This document shows, piece by piece, positions 9,834 through 22,024 of a stretch of 64,000 nucleotides of DNA. Within the stretch, counting starts at the first letter, position 1. Each line of letters opens with the position of its first letter. A model generated the notes under the pieces. That model worked only from the letters and a program-made list of their open reading frames with translations, was not told where the DNA came from and made no database searches. The stretch lies in contig JAZBRS010000026.1 of assembly GCA_037176725.1 (NCBI GenBank), forward strand, positions 155,693,501-155,757,500, read 5' to 3'. The stretch comes from Posidonia oceanica (Eukaryota; Streptophyta; Magnoliopsida; Alismatales; Posidoniaceae). The translations under genes were made by a program, and so were the position numbers.

Positions 9834-12800
9834 TGTACTAATCCAAAATTCTGATCGTCCATGCACGATACCAAAGCTCACGTGCACCGATCAAAATAGG
9901 CTCACTATATGTAGCAGGATCCTAGGAAAGAAACTCAACTCGGAAACACTGGCAAAAAGAAGAAAAAGAAAATGATAAGACAAATCGGAGTCACCACCAG
10001 GTCTATTAAATTGGGAGACAGGGAAAACTGAGAGTAATGCATGAAAAGACATGCAAAATCGGATGCAAAGAAGGAGCAAAGGGATGCGATGCAACACAAT
10101 GCGATGCTATGCTATGCTATGCTATGACTCGAGCCTAGGATGAAGGAAAGGTCGATGCAGGCCAAGAGAAAGGGCAAGTACTCCTATTACGCACAGGGAA
10201 GATGTTAGGCACCCCCTATACGTCCGAGAGTCAATCTTTCTTAGGCAATCTCGCGCGCTAATGCAAGGAAATGCTAACCTAATGCCTAAATGCAATGAAT
10301 GTCTGCTTACCATGCATGGGAAATAAACGTGCTATCTAGGTGCTCAGCAACACTGCTAGTGTTCCGAACTGGGCGAACCTTGGTTCGTGAGAACTCCTAG
10401 GCAGTAAGCATCATAGCCCTAATGCAAATGCAGGCGATAAAACAAAACTGTGGGGGAAACCAGGCAGTGCAAACGACATGCAAGGGATAAAGCAAAAGCA
10501 AGTGCGGAAAACGATGCGAAAGCGTGGAAAACGAGGTGAAAGCATGGAAAACGATGCAAGGGCGCAGAAAACAATGCAAGGGTGCAGAAAACAAGGCAAA
10601 AGCGCGGAAAAAGGATGCAAGGGCACGGAAAAAGGTGCAAAAGCAAGGCGCGAAAACCAAAACAGGAGTCAGGTAGCATGCAAGGGGGTTGCAGTACGCA
10701 GAAGAAGCAATAAAACGCTGAAAATGGCGAATGAAACCAAATCGGCATTTTGAAAACCAAGTTCAGCCAACTGCAAGCGTTGGACGCTGGCAACAGCGAC
10801 GTCCAACGTTGGACGCTAGCATTGCTGGCGTCCAACACCCGCTGGAGGCAGACAGCATGCAGGTTTCGAAAAATGATGCATTCTAGCTATATGGATGCAA
10901 TGCAAATGCAAAAATACAAATAGAACAGGTGCATGCCATGCAGAGCAAATAGGACGGCAGACCAGAAGCAGATTCGGAGCAAGAGGCAAGCTAGGATCAG
11001 CAATTAAAGCAAGCAGGGTGTTGGACGCCCGTAGGCATGGCGTCCAACGTTAGACGCCAGAGAGGCTGGCATCCAACACAGGCCAGAGGGACAGCAAAGC
11101 AAACAAGCACACAGAGGATAAACAATGTATTGAAACATGCATTTAGGCTACTGTAAGCAGGCATAGACTAAGCATGCAAGCATAGAACACAAAAGAAACC
11201 AAGAAACCCACCTTCTGCAACATGTGCCAGGCATAAAGCTCAACCAGAGCATTGGATGCGAGTTGAACCAGCATCCAATGTTGGACGCCAGAATCAGCAA
11301 CGTACAACGCACTAGGAGGCACAAACACACAAAAACTTGCATAAAATTAGCATAAGATCTAGGAAAGCTGACGAGCAGATGCCAATCATGCAAGCATATT
11401 GACATAGGAATCATGCATACACGTAGATCAGAGCAACATGCAAACATTTAAGAGCTATGCAAATGAGCAGAGACGTTAGACACTGGTGACAGCAGCGTCC
11501 AACGTAGGACACTGAAGCCCCCAGCATCCAACACCTGCAAAATGCAAAACCCACCTGCTAAGGGGGAGCTCAGCTCTAAACCCCACCTAACATGCATGCA
11601 AGCTACTGATGACATGCCAGATCAGGAAAAGGAACTCATAGCAAGCATATAAACCATGAGAAGCAAATAAAAAGAGGACATGCATAAGAGTAAAGGGGCA
11701 AAACCCGAGAAAAAACTAGCATGCAACTCAAGAGGAGATTAAGAAATCTAAGCATGGTTGCCATAGGGGCCAGACATCTCTAAGCATACATGGATCATGA
11801 ATAGACATCAAAAAGAGGTAAGGCGCAAGCATGGCAGCAAATATGAACTAGCAGGCATGTTGGACGCAGCTCACCCAAGCGTCCAACGCAGGCAGACAGC
11901 AAGATGACTTAAAGCATGCAAAAAAGATTCAAGCAAGGATCAAACAAAGAAGTAGGCATGGCATAGCATCTGAAGCATGTAAAGAAGGCATACAGCACAC
12001 ACTCATAAAATGCAAGCAACAGCAAAGCAAGGCAAGCTTCAAAGCAAAAGCAAAGGCAGTTAAGGCATGGCAAGGTGTTGGACGCTGGCTACTACCGTGT
12101 CCAACGTTGGACGCACCAGGCTATGCGTCCAACAAAGCGACGAACCTTCTAGCCAAGAACAGCGGCCAAATCGATCCGAAACTTCAAACAAACTTGCTAG
12201 TGAGCAAGTGTGATTGACAACAAGCATGATGGTATGCTTGGTGTCAAGAATAGGCGGGTGGATTGCTCCACCCACCTCCTCCTCCTCGCGGCCAGAAAAC
12301 CAAGGTGGGGAGGGGTGTGTGTAGTGCAAAGACGCATGGAAAGCATCTGGAAACATTCAAGCATTCATGCATAAGCTACAGGGATCGAAAACTAACCTTG
12401 TCGCGGCTGGAGGAGGCTGTTCGCACTCTTCGCCGACGCTGCGGAAGTTAGCGGCAGGCGAACTCCGACGAGGTCGCGTGGCTTGCTGGGAGCACGGGAG
12501 AGGGCGCTGAAGGTCTGGAAGTGAAGGTGGATGTTTGGTCTTCGCTCTGGAGGTGGTGAATTGCAGAGGAGGTGAAGAAGGCTGTTTGGCATGGTTTTGC
12601 TAAGTGGGTGCATGGGTTCGGGTGCAATGGCAGCGGCTTTGGCGGGCTTTGCAGAGCTGTGGCAGGGTTGCTAGGTGTGGGGAAGGCACGAGGGATGTCA
12701 AGAGGGGGCGTGGGACTTGTCAGAGGGCCAGCGAAGTCGCGGCAGTGGCAGGGAGATGCGGCTGAAGTCAGTGAGAAGAGGAGAGAGCGGAAATGGCGCT

Positions 12801-13236
12801 GAGGTGGAAGAGACGGCTAGTAAGTGGAGTTACTCGGCCTTGGAAGGTAGTGGATGGCCTGGAGTGCATGAGGGAATGGGTAGTAAGTGTGGGGGGGCAG
12901 TGGAGTAGACGGGAGGTGAGCCGAAGGTGGCGGAACAGCCTTTGCTGCAACCGAGTCGTTGGACGCTAGAGCAAAAGACATCCAATGTTGGACACTACCT
13001 ATTCCAGCGTACAACCTACCCAGGAGGCAAAAGGCTGAAATGGGCTTAGGCTTGGGCTTGGAAAGGGTTTAAAAAGGTGTAAAAGGCTTGGGTTGAGGGT
13101 TTGGATTTTAGGTTTGGTTTTAGATTTGGTTTCGGGGTAGAAATGGGTTAGTTTGAAAAAGAGTGCCATCCCAGAGTCCAAACAAGCCTACAAGAGAAAT
13201 CACCAACTTCTGGACTGTCAAAATGGGGTGTCTACA
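9834..13236 (-). mobile_element. Solo LTR (3403 bp) inserted in E1 gag-protease
   Basis: The block begins TGTACTAATCC and ends GTGTCTACA on the plus strand, so both ends are TG...CA, and it is flanked by CCAGC on both sides. Its first few hundred bases match the PBS-proximal part of the other LTRs here, including the TGATCGTCCATGCACGATAC-like start and the ACTCC...GTTAGGCACCCCC block near 10170-10230. Its last bases match their CAAAATGGGGTGTC end. No internal element sequence is present, so it is an LTR left by recombination between two LTRs. The interior has degenerate ~19-bp repeats (about 10480-10640), seven inverted-repeat modules, and a GC-rich part (about 12400-12950). The ORFs seen inside it are compositional. 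Confidence 0.95.
10779..13015. repeat. Dispersed 29-bp inverted-repeat modules (seven loci)
   Basis: A hairpin of GTTGGACGC, about 11 bases, and GCGTCCAAC (29 bp) occurs mostly as two adjacent copies (57-58 bp). Positions are 10779-10836, 11020-11077, 11251-11308, 11475-11532, 11859-11887 (single), 12077-12133 and 12958-13015. Where two units meet, the arms make the 16-bp palindrome CGTCCAACGTTGGACG. The first four start 241, 231 and 224 bp apart. Loops vary while arms are conserved, with substitutions in the weaker copies. I see none in the other LTRs. Confidence 0.85.
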
Positions 13237-13241
13237 CCAGC
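13237..13241. repeat. Target-site duplication CCAGC (right copy)
   Basis: This CCAGC directly follows the CTACA end of the solo LTR and is identical to 9829-9833. Confidence 0.92.
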
Positions 13242-15731
13242 GGAGCACGAGCTTCGAGCTCGAGAGGGGCCACCAGGATATTTACTGGAGGGTGGATGGA
13301 TGTAGGATGCTGCCAGGAAGGTTGTGTTGGCTCTGGTTGGGGTCTGGCTTGCAGGCAGACTCAGGGTTGAGCCTCTGGTCTTATGGCGGGCCTCGCGGTG
13401 GCGTGCTCCGGCTTGGCATCCAGTCGGATCATGTGAATCCCCGACTTGGAGCTGGCAAGCGTCGCAAGATAGAGGGAAGGAGAAACAGGCACAGAAATGT
13501 CTTGAATAAGATCAAAAGGGTCCACCACGGACGTAGCGGACCCTGAGGGGAAGAGAGAATGTACACCTGAAGTCCCCGCGGCTCCCGGACCAGAATGCTC
13601 CGGCAAAGGCTGGTGGACGATGCTTGGATTGTGGGGAGCTGTCCCTAATGCAGAGGGGGATGCTGATGGAGGGGTAGATGAAGATGCTGCCTCCCGTGTG
13701 TTGATACTGATGATCTTTCGATCAATCAGGTCCTGCACTACTCCCCGCTGAGTGAGGCAACTATTCGTCGAGTGCCCGACAACTCGATGAAAGTCGCAAA
13801 ATTTATCCGTCCTATACCACATCGGAAGAGGGTTCGGTGGTGGGCGAATCTCGGGAGGCGTGAGGAGCAACGCTACCTTTGGGAGGATGATGCTCAGTGG
13901 CTCCACTAGCTGAGTAAAGCGACGTTGATGGTTGGGCCGTCTCTGCCCTTGGTATTGTCTTTGCCAGACCGGTGCGACAGGATAGACCAGTCGGGCAGTG
14001 GTGGTGATCTATGGTGTGTGAGGTGCACTAGGTGTGGGTGCATACACTACCTGATTCAGGCCAGTCGAAGCTACCATGTGGACGGGAGCGGCAGGAGAGT
14101 CGACATATGCAACTGTGGTCCGTGGGGGATCCCTCCTTCTAGGGTTGTTGTTGTTGCCGCCGTCGTTGTTGTTGGTGTTGCTGCTGCTGCCACCATAGCC
14201 GCTACTAGGGGAGGTGGCTTGCTTGGCGAAGACGGAGAGCATTGGAAAATTGCCGCTTCGAAGGGAGCTCTCCACACGTGTGCCGACCCGAATCAGAGAT
14301 GCAAAACTAGTGATAGCCTGGATGGCAAGTAGAGCCCTAGTAGATGGCTGTGCGCCTCGAATTACAATCTCGAGCCCTGTCAAGGTCGTTCCAAGTCTTG
14401 ATGGTGGCCATATCAAGTGATGTAACCACTTGAGGGCCGGGCCAGTAAGACTCTTCTGACACAGTCGGATCAACAACCTGTCATCAGCTTGAAGCTGAGC
14501 CAAGTCTTCGCAATACACCTTCAAATGGGTGATGGGGCAGCCCCTACCATTGTATTTATCGAAGGCCGGGATTTTGAGCATTGGTGGGAGTACCGCCTTT
14601 GGAAAGCAACAAAGGTCCCGAAACTGGTAGGAGTGGAAGTCTGTGCCCTGCACTTGACGAAGTGCTTTCTCCAGAACGGCAAACCTATTGTCGTTGGACT
14701 CTAGAGTTGCTGCCGAAGCTGATGGGATAGCAGGGGCAGGGACTACATACGTCGTTTGGGTCACACCAAGGTGCTCCTCCGAATCCACCATCGCGTCGCC
14801 TGGTGATGCAACGGGATGGCCGGCGTATCCATGCAAATGTGCAGTGAGTGCTGTGGGTGGTGCAAAGTATGCAAGGGAAGGAAATTGCTGATGCACAGGA
14901 TGAGGGTATGCAGGATGTTGTGCAGTGAATTGTAGAGATTGTGGGAGCAACAGCTACTATAGTGGCACGGTGCCAAGCAGCGGGCCAGAGAAGTGTTGTG
15001 CTCGAACCAACCCGAGGGGCTGGCCACCAGGTGATGGAGGTGCATGCTGTGCAGTGAATGAAGTATGTGCAGAGGGGGGAGGCTGCACCCCTATCACTAG
15101 AGCAGAGAGCAGCTGGGGTGATGGCCGGGGCGGCAGTGTAGTAAGGAATGCCTGGAGAGCAGGAACAGGATGTAGAGGGATCTCAAGTGTTGAAGGAGCT
15201 AGAGGAGGGCGGGCAGACAAAGCCATGCGCTAAAAGATCTAGGCAAGCTCCACCAAGCACTGGTACCGCTCTTCAGGGGTCCCGTTAGTGGGAATGCTGA
15301 ATTGCAGTGCCGACGGGGGACTAGATGCAAGAGGGGGGACACAGACTGTCCAGGAGGATAGGATCCTATGGCAGGAGCCGCCGCCGCAAAACTAGTGCCA
15401 TAGATAATATGACCCTGGGGATCGGAAGGAGTCAGAACGGTCTCCGGAAAGCGAGTGGTAGTCACCAAGGTAGCCTCGGTGACAGGATCCGGAGGGGCAT
15501 AGACTTGCCCAGACCCTACGGTGCGCAGGGGTCCCCCAAAGGTAAAGGGGGAAACCCTAGCATCGTAAGGGGCACAGAGGGTGTTAAGACGGGAGTCGAA
15601 GGGACCGAAGTGGAAACCCCCACAACTGTGGTGAGCAAAGGCTTGATGGCGCGCTGATCCATAGCTGACCGCGAGCGAGTAAGAATAGGGCTACTATGGA
15701 AGGGTGAAGGATGACGCCTAAGAGGAGCCAC
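13242..15731 (-). pseudogene. Gag (E1, broken)
   Basis: This is the structural protein of the virus-like particle. The start is placed at 15731 because MAPLRRHPSPFHSSP there matches the E2 start at 43638. A Pro/Ala-rich N-terminal part (15731-14960, several frames) precedes the conserved gag core: FRDLCCFP, LKIPAFDKYNGRGCP and CQKSLTGPALKWL in the open frame 14950-14009. The C-terminal part (13906-13361) carries an unusual zinc knuckle, CDFHRVVGHSTNSC (C-X2-H-X4-H-X4-C, about 13755-13800). Compared with E2, about 170 bp are missing near 14371-14385, which removes the TWNNLSQAFLEQY part of the gag core. Stops and frameshifts split the gene. Confidence 0.85.
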
Positions 15732-16838
15732 AGTCGCAAAGGCGAATAGCTCAAAAGAGGAGGGTCGAGAATAGGTGACGCAACAGAGGCGTCAGTGAAG
15801 TGAAGCACTCAAGCTCCGACAAGGGAACTCGCTCATTGATCTCTGTTGCAAACAAAGCAAACAAGTGTGAGAACCTGAAAGAAAAATGCAAATGCTTAGT
15901 TGGTGGTATGAATGCATTCATGCAAATGGTATGCTTTCCAGCATGCTCTCTCTCACCAATCTAGTGTGTCCTGGTAAGTTGTCTACTTCGGACTCAGAAG
16001 TGTGCGAGTCATCGACTCGGTCAGAAAGTAAGGCTCCCGTCTAGACCCTAGCCCAGAGCTCAGGTATAACGGGTAGCGCAGTAGTGGCCTTGACCCTACC
16101 GAGGCATGGGATGTACCCTCTAGTAACACCGACACGACCCCTAACAAGGGAGGACAGACCAATCAACTCGCCCTGTGCCAAACCAGTTGGACGAGAGACC
16201 GGGACTATCCTTCTCAGACTGATAGGTAGACTCAGATGAGAAGATGCATGCCCTATATGATGCTTCATGTAAAATGATTAAAGTTTTTTAATCTTGCGCA
16301 TTTTATTAACCCAAGGGGGGTGAAGGTGTGTTGATGTCTCTAGTAGATCCTATATTTGACTTTTACTTGCTGTTTTTAATTGCCAAGAGGGAGGGAGCAA
16401 CCAGTCTCTAGTTGTCCTTAAACCTAATGCAAAAGGGGAAGAAAATCACCCAAACATGGCAAGCAAACAACATACAATCACTGCAAAAGGCATGGGCATG
16501 GCATGTGTAAGTGTATGTGGACATGATAGTGGAAAGAAACACTTAGCATGTCAAAAGGCAGGTATGCATGGCATGTGCAGGTGTTGTGGCATAGCAATTG
16601 TGTAAAACAAAGCATTTACCACTCAAAAGGCATGTATAGTACAACAAGCAAGTATTTAGGCATGTATAATGCATAAATAAAGCAAGTAAAGGCAATGTAA
16701 GCAATAAGACAAGTAAACAGGCACATGGCAAGCAATAAAGCAAAGAAGCAGGCATAAAGCAAGCAATAAAGCAAGGCAAGGCAAGCACAAGCAAAAACAA
16801 AGCAAGCGGAAAGCCAACAACGAAAGCCGGAGTCTGAA
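15732..16838 (-). other. E1 5' leader between PBS and gag
   Basis: This is untranslated leader, about 1.1 kb, with no convincing frame. It shares blocks with the E2 leader (43639-44880) and the short E3 leader, including a stretch near 15940-16020 and the GATGCATGCCCTATATGATG block near 16242. The part near the PBS (about 16400-16800) is A-rich, with repeated AAGCAAGTAAA-like words. Packaging or splice signals would be expected here but none can be identified. Confidence 0.6.
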
Positions 16839-16856
16839 TCCCTAGTGGAGTCGCCA
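16839..16856 (-). promoter_or_regulatory. Primer-binding site of E1 (mutated)
   Basis: On the minus strand the bases directly after the LTR read TGGCGACTCCACTAGGGA, differing at two positions from the E2/E3 site TGGCGACTCCGCTGGGGA. This type of site in Ogre/Tat elements has been attributed to a tRNA-Arg primer; that attribution is from memory. Confidence 0.8.
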
Positions 16857-16857
16857 C

Positions 16858-18224
16858 TATAGCGATCCCGAAGTTCGGATCGTCCATGCACAATGCCAGA
16901 GCTCGAGTGCACCGATCGGAATCAGGTTCACTATTAGCGGGTGTATCCGAGAAGGGAAACTTGACTCGAAAACACCGAAAAAAAGGAAAAAAGAAAGATA
17001 AGACAAATCAGAGTCGCCACCATGTCTATTAAGTCGGGAGACAAGGAAAATCGAGGAAATGCGTGAAAAACATGCAAAACCAAGCAAAAAGATGCAATGC
17101 AATGCAATGCTATGCAAAGAAGATGACTCGTGCCAAGGACGAGGGCAAAACGGTCATTGCGGGCCAGAGAAAGGATAAGGACTCCTGTTATGCACGAGAA
17201 AGATGTTAGGCAGCCCCGACACGCTCGAGGAATCGGTCTTTCTAGGCTTACGCCCGCTTGTAAGGGATGATGCATGCTTTGAATGCCTAGGTGCCATGAA
17301 TGCTTGCTAAATGATGTGCCTGAATGCTTAAATGCCAGGTATGCTATGATTACATGCTCAAATGTGTGTTCTAAATGATGTGATGCACAAGGAAGGTAAA
17401 CGTGCAACCTAAGTGCTCAACAGCACTGTTAGTGTTCTGAACCAGGTGAACTCTGGTTCGTGAGAACTCCAAACACTAAGCATCACTGCCCTAATGCAAA
17501 TGCAAGCGATAAAACAAAACAACAGTAAAACCACGCAATGCAAGTGTACATGCAAATGGGAAAAGGGTAAAGGTAGAAAAGCCAAGTAAGACCACGCAAT
17601 GCAAGTGTGAAACAAGCAAAGGGAAAAGAAGACAAGGGCGTGAAAGCCTAATCTACATGCTCGCGAAAACAGGGAGCGAAAACAATGCATGCAGTGCAAG
17701 TGGCAGGTAATAAGTGATATATAGTGATTCAGATGGGCTTGTCTTGAGGATCTGAGGCCTGATCTAAAATAACTTTGGTTAGAATGGAAGATCATTCAAC
17801 TGGATAGTTAGATCGTGAAAATCCAACAGTCCGATCGAAAGTTATTCAGGTTTCAAGTCAGAAGGCTCAAGGGCTAGAAAAAAGGGATCTAATAGGGACT
17901 TATGTGCAAATTATCCCTAAGTGTGTGCAAAACAGGGTGTATGCATGCAAAAGTGCTGAGGATACTTGAATGGATGCAAGAATGCAATGTGCAATGACAT
18001 GGGAGTGCAAATGCATGCAAAAATGCAATGCAGGGACCTAAGTGTAATTTAGGAAAACTACAGGGTCCTACATGCAAAATGTCCCTATGTGGGTGCAAAA
18101 CAGGTCTAATGCATGCAAAAATGATAATGCAACAATGCATATGCTGAATGCAAAGCTAATTGGGAGGTATGCATGCAAAAGTGCAAGAAAATGACCTAAA
18201 TGCAGTTTTAAAAACATACAAGAC
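16858..18224 (-). mobile_element. Shared E1/E3 LTR, left part
   Basis: This segment starts directly after the E1 primer-binding site and is homologous to the E3 5' LTR at 62731 onward (for example the block near 17755-17880 versus 63445-63595). It acts as E1's 5' LTR. Its terminus reads TATAG where the other LTRs have TGTAG, a change in a CAG context on the minus strand. At 18224 it stops abruptly at E2 and resumes at 50610. Together the halves give an LTR of about 4.5 kb. Confidence 0.85.
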
Positions 18225-18934
18225 TGTAGTAATTTCGGTGTTCAGATCGTCCATGCACACTGCCAAAGCTCGCGTGCACCGATCAGAATCAGGTTCACTA
18301 TTAGCGGCTGTGTCCGAGAAGGAAGATTTGACTCGGAAACACTTAAAAAAGGGAAAAAGAGGAAGGAAAGAAGAAGATAAGACAAATCAGAGTCCCCACC
18401 GTGTCTATTAAGTCGGAGACAAGGAAAATCAGGGAAATGCGTGAATAAACACGCAAAACCAAGCAAAAGATGCAATGCAAAGCAATGCAAAAGAAAAGAG
18501 ATGCAAATGATATGACTCATGCCTAGGATAAGGACAATATGGTCATTATGGGCCAAGAGAAAGGGCAAGGACTCCTGTTACGTGCGGGGAAGGTGTTAGG
18601 CACCCCCGACACGCCCGAGAATCGGTCTTTCTAGGCTTACGCTCGCATACGCAAGGAAATGCAGACTTTGAATGCCTAAGTGCCATGAATGCCTAATTAT
18701 ATGCTCATAAGTGTGCTCTAAGTGACGGAGTGCGATGCAAGGAATTAAACGTGCTATCTAAGTGCTCAGCAACGCTGTCTGTGTTCCGAACCGAGCGGAC
18801 CCTGGTTCGTGAGAACTCCAGGCAGTAAGCATACTGCCTTATATGCAAATGCAGGCGATAAAACAAAACAGCGGTAAAACCAGGCAATGCGGGCGACATG
18901 CAAGAGAAAACAACATTAAACACGCAAAACGATG

Positions 18935-19185
18935 TGAGAAAAGGAAGTCGGCACGTAAAATGGTGCAAGAAACAAAGCAGGCACGCAAAACGGTGCAAGA
19001 AACAAAGTCGGCACGCAAAACAGTGCCAAAAACAAAGCGGGCACGCAAAACGGTGCAAGAAACAAAGTGGGCACGCAAAACAGTGCAAGAGACAAAGTGG
19101 GCATGCAAAACGGTGTAAGAAACAAAGCGAGCACACAAAATAGTGCAAGAGACAAAGTGGGCACGCAAAACGGTGCCAAAGCAAG
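18935..19185. repeat. 30-bp tandem repeat in E2 3' LTR
   Basis: About eight copies of a 30-bp unit of the form GGTGCAAGAAACAAAG followed by (C/T)(A/G)GGCACGCAAAAC. Because 30 is a multiple of three, it keeps several spurious repetitive frames open on both strands. Homologous arrays lie at 22025-22365 and 45615-45810 with different copy numbers. Confidence 0.9.
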
Positions 19186-21346
19186 CGAAATAAACCATCG
19201 ATAAAGCCATGCAAATGCAGATGCAAAGGGGAAGAGCAAGAGAAGCAAGGAGGGGCAAACGGTGTAAGTATGAGAACCAACACTATTTAAAGACCACACA
19301 ATGTAGGTGTGAAGACCTACAAAGGGGAAAGGAAGCAAGTGGAGGGATCACCACTATTCTGTGACTGTTTCCCACCAAAGTGTCCCACGATGTGTCGCAC
19401 GCTGCCAAAAGCTCGCGATGCGATCGGATCGTGGAAAAGGGGGAAGAAAGTCGCAATCAGTAGTGAATCTAGGGAAAACTCAACCCAAAAACACTAGAGT
19501 ACACGAAAAGGGAAGATAGAATTGATAGATAAGAAGAGGGAGTCCTAATCTACATGCTCGGGAAAACGTGAGGCGAAAACAAAGCATGCAATGCAAATGA
19601 TGTGCAAAAGATACTGTGTAGGAGTTCAGGAGGACTTACATTAGAGATCTGAAGCCTGATCTGAGAAGAACTTGGTCTGCATTGATGTGCGCTCCACCGG
19701 GAAGGTCCAGGTAATTTGGTTGTGAAGATCCAGCGGCCCAATCAGAAGATATGCAGGCTTCAAGGCAGAAGGCTCAAGAACAAGGGAGAAGAAGAGATCT
19801 AAGTGTAAAAAGGGTCCTAGGGGTGTGCAAAACAGGTCCTCCCACGTACATGGAAGCTAGGAATGCTTAAAAATGTGCAAAAAGTGCTAAATGCAGTGAT
19901 GTATGGGTGCAATGCATGCAAAAATGCAAAAAAGGACCTAAGTATGATGTTTTAGAAAAGTTAGGGACCTAAGTGCAAGTTTTTGAAAAAGTTGAGGACT
20001 TAAATGCAAAGATTTTGAAAAGTTAGGGGCTTATATGCAGAGTTTTTGAAAAGTTAAGGGTCAAGATGCAATTAAAATAAAATTCAGGGTCTGAAATGCA
20101 ATTTAATAAGGTAAAACATGCATTTAAATGATTTTATAAACATGCAATGGACTGAAGTGCAATTTGAAATCATGCAGCGGCTAAAATGTAATTTTATAAG
20201 GTAAAATATGCTGTTAAATGATTTTTGAATGCAAATAGTGGACTAATATGCAATTTTAAAACATGTAGGGGCTGAAATGCAATTTTATAAGGAAAACATG
20301 CAAATAAATGATGTTGTGCATGCAAATGGAGGACTAAAGTGCAAAAATAAAAAAAGATAGGATAAAAATGCAATGCAGTACGGAAAAATAAGAAATTAAA
20401 TGATTTAACAACAGATCAGAGAACTAAATGGCAAATAAAATAAAGAGCAGGACTAAAAAGCAATTTAATAAGGTAAAAAGAGGCATTTAAATGACATTTA
20501 TCAATCACAGGACCTAACTACAAAAATAAAAAGCTACTAGACTAGAAAATAAAGAACAGAAAACTATTTTACACTAGAGTAGGACCATTATGCAAATAAA
20601 ATAAGTAACAGGATTGGAAATAAAAAGACAGAAAGTTATTTTGAACTAGAACAGGACTAATATGTAAATAAAGTAAATAACTGGGCTGGAATTAAAGAAA
20701 AACTAAAGAACTGTAACAGCAGAGGACTAATAAGTAATAAAAATAACATGCTGGGCTGGAAATAAAAGAAAGTTAAAGCATTTATACAGCAGGAGGATTA
20801 ACATGCAAATAAGCAAAAACATAGACTTTTCATGCAATTTCATATAGTTTTATTTCAGAGTTAAATGATTCTTAAACGATGGCAGGACCGAAAAGTAAAT
20901 AAGCAGGAAAGCAAGGCAGGAATGCAATTTATGGCAAAATTCCTAAGCTAAGCAAAAATAAAAGCAAACGAAGGAAAGAAAATAAAAAAACTGAAGGCAC
21001 TGTAGCTCTGAGAACCAGAGCTTGGTGCCGGAGATGGAGGGATGTTGAGGAGGCGCTGACGTGCTGGAGAGCTGCTCCGGAGCTGCACGGAGACCGGAGA
21101 CACATCGTCGGGCCGTGACGCGGCCTGGAGCCGACCAGAGAGAGCGGCGGAACTCTGCAGAGCATGATGGAGGCAGACTGGAGGAAGGCGGCATGGACGG
21201 TGGAAATGGAGGATGGGGCTGCGCTCCTGGAAGCTTCGCGGAGCTCGAGCGATCATCGGCGAGTGCTTTGGAGGCCGGAGCAGCGATTCGGGTGCAGAAG
21301 TCGCTGGAGAAGATGGGTCAGCGACAGCGTTGACCTCGGGCAGAAG

Positions 21347-21351
21347 CTACC
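21347..21351. repeat. Target-site duplication CTACC (left copy)
   Basis: CTACC precedes the TGTAGTAATCC terminus of the solo LTR and is repeated exactly at 26962-26966. The uninterrupted E2 5' LTR has GAAGCTACCAAAAACC at the same place (about 47972-47987), confirming a clean insertion. Confidence 0.95.
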
Positions 21352-22024
21352 TGTAGTAATCCCGGTGTTCAGATCGTCCATGCACACTGCCAAAGCTCGC
21401 GTGCACCGATAAGAATCAGGTTCACTATTAGCGGCTGTGTCCAAGAAGGAAGACTTGACTCGGAAACACTTGAAAAAGGGAAGAAAAGAAGAAGATAAGA
21501 CAATTCAGAGTCGCCACCGTGTCTATTAAGTCGGGAGACAAGGAAAACCAGGGAAATGCATGAATAAACACGCAAAACCAAACAAAAGTTGCAATGCAAT
21601 GCAATGCAAATGAATTGAGATGCAATGGAATGCAAATGATGTGACTCATGTCTAGGATAAGGGCAATATGGTCATTGCAGGCCATGAGAAACGACAAGGA
21701 CTCCTGTTACATGCGGGGAAGGTGTTAGGCACCCCCAACATGCCCGAGAATCGGTCTTTCTAGGCTTACGCTCGCATACGCGGGGAAATGCATACTTTGA
21801 ATGCCTAATTAGATGCTCAAAAGTGTGCTCTAAGTGGTGAAAAGCGATGCAAGGAATTAAACGTGCAATCTAAGCGCTCAGCAACGCTGTCTGTGTTCCG
21901 AACCGGGTGAATCCTGGTCCGTGAGAACTCCAAGCAGTAAGCATCACTACCCTATATGCAAATGCAGGCGATAAAACAAAACATCGGTAAAACCAGGCAA
22001 TGCGGACGACATGCAAGAGAAAAC

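Larger units (their letters stand above)
1..16857 (-). mobile_element. E1: Tat/Ogre-type Ty3/gypsy element, internal region (3' end outside window)
   Basis: This is the internal region of a minus-strand LTR retrotransposon. Read from high to low coordinates it holds a primer-binding site, leader, gag, protease with a G-patch-like tail, a long acidic linker, reverse transcriptase, RNase H, a second RNase H, integrase, a spacer, a DUF7745-like ORF and a tandem-repeat 3' region. The 3' LTR and polypurine tract lie left of base 1. The gag-protease part is interrupted by a solo LTR at 9834-13236. The 5' LTR is the shared middle LTR beginning at 16858. The coding parts carry many stops, a frameshift near 4740 and a deletion of about 170 bp in gag, so the element is dead. 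The double RNase H and the extra ORF downstream of integrase place it in the Tat lineage. Confidence 0.9.

Noticed and set aside
10779..12133. Regularly spaced palindromic repeats resembling a CRISPR array
   Set aside because: This is plant LTR DNA, spacers are about 165-180 bp and one is longer, repeats carry internal variation, and there are no associated genes.
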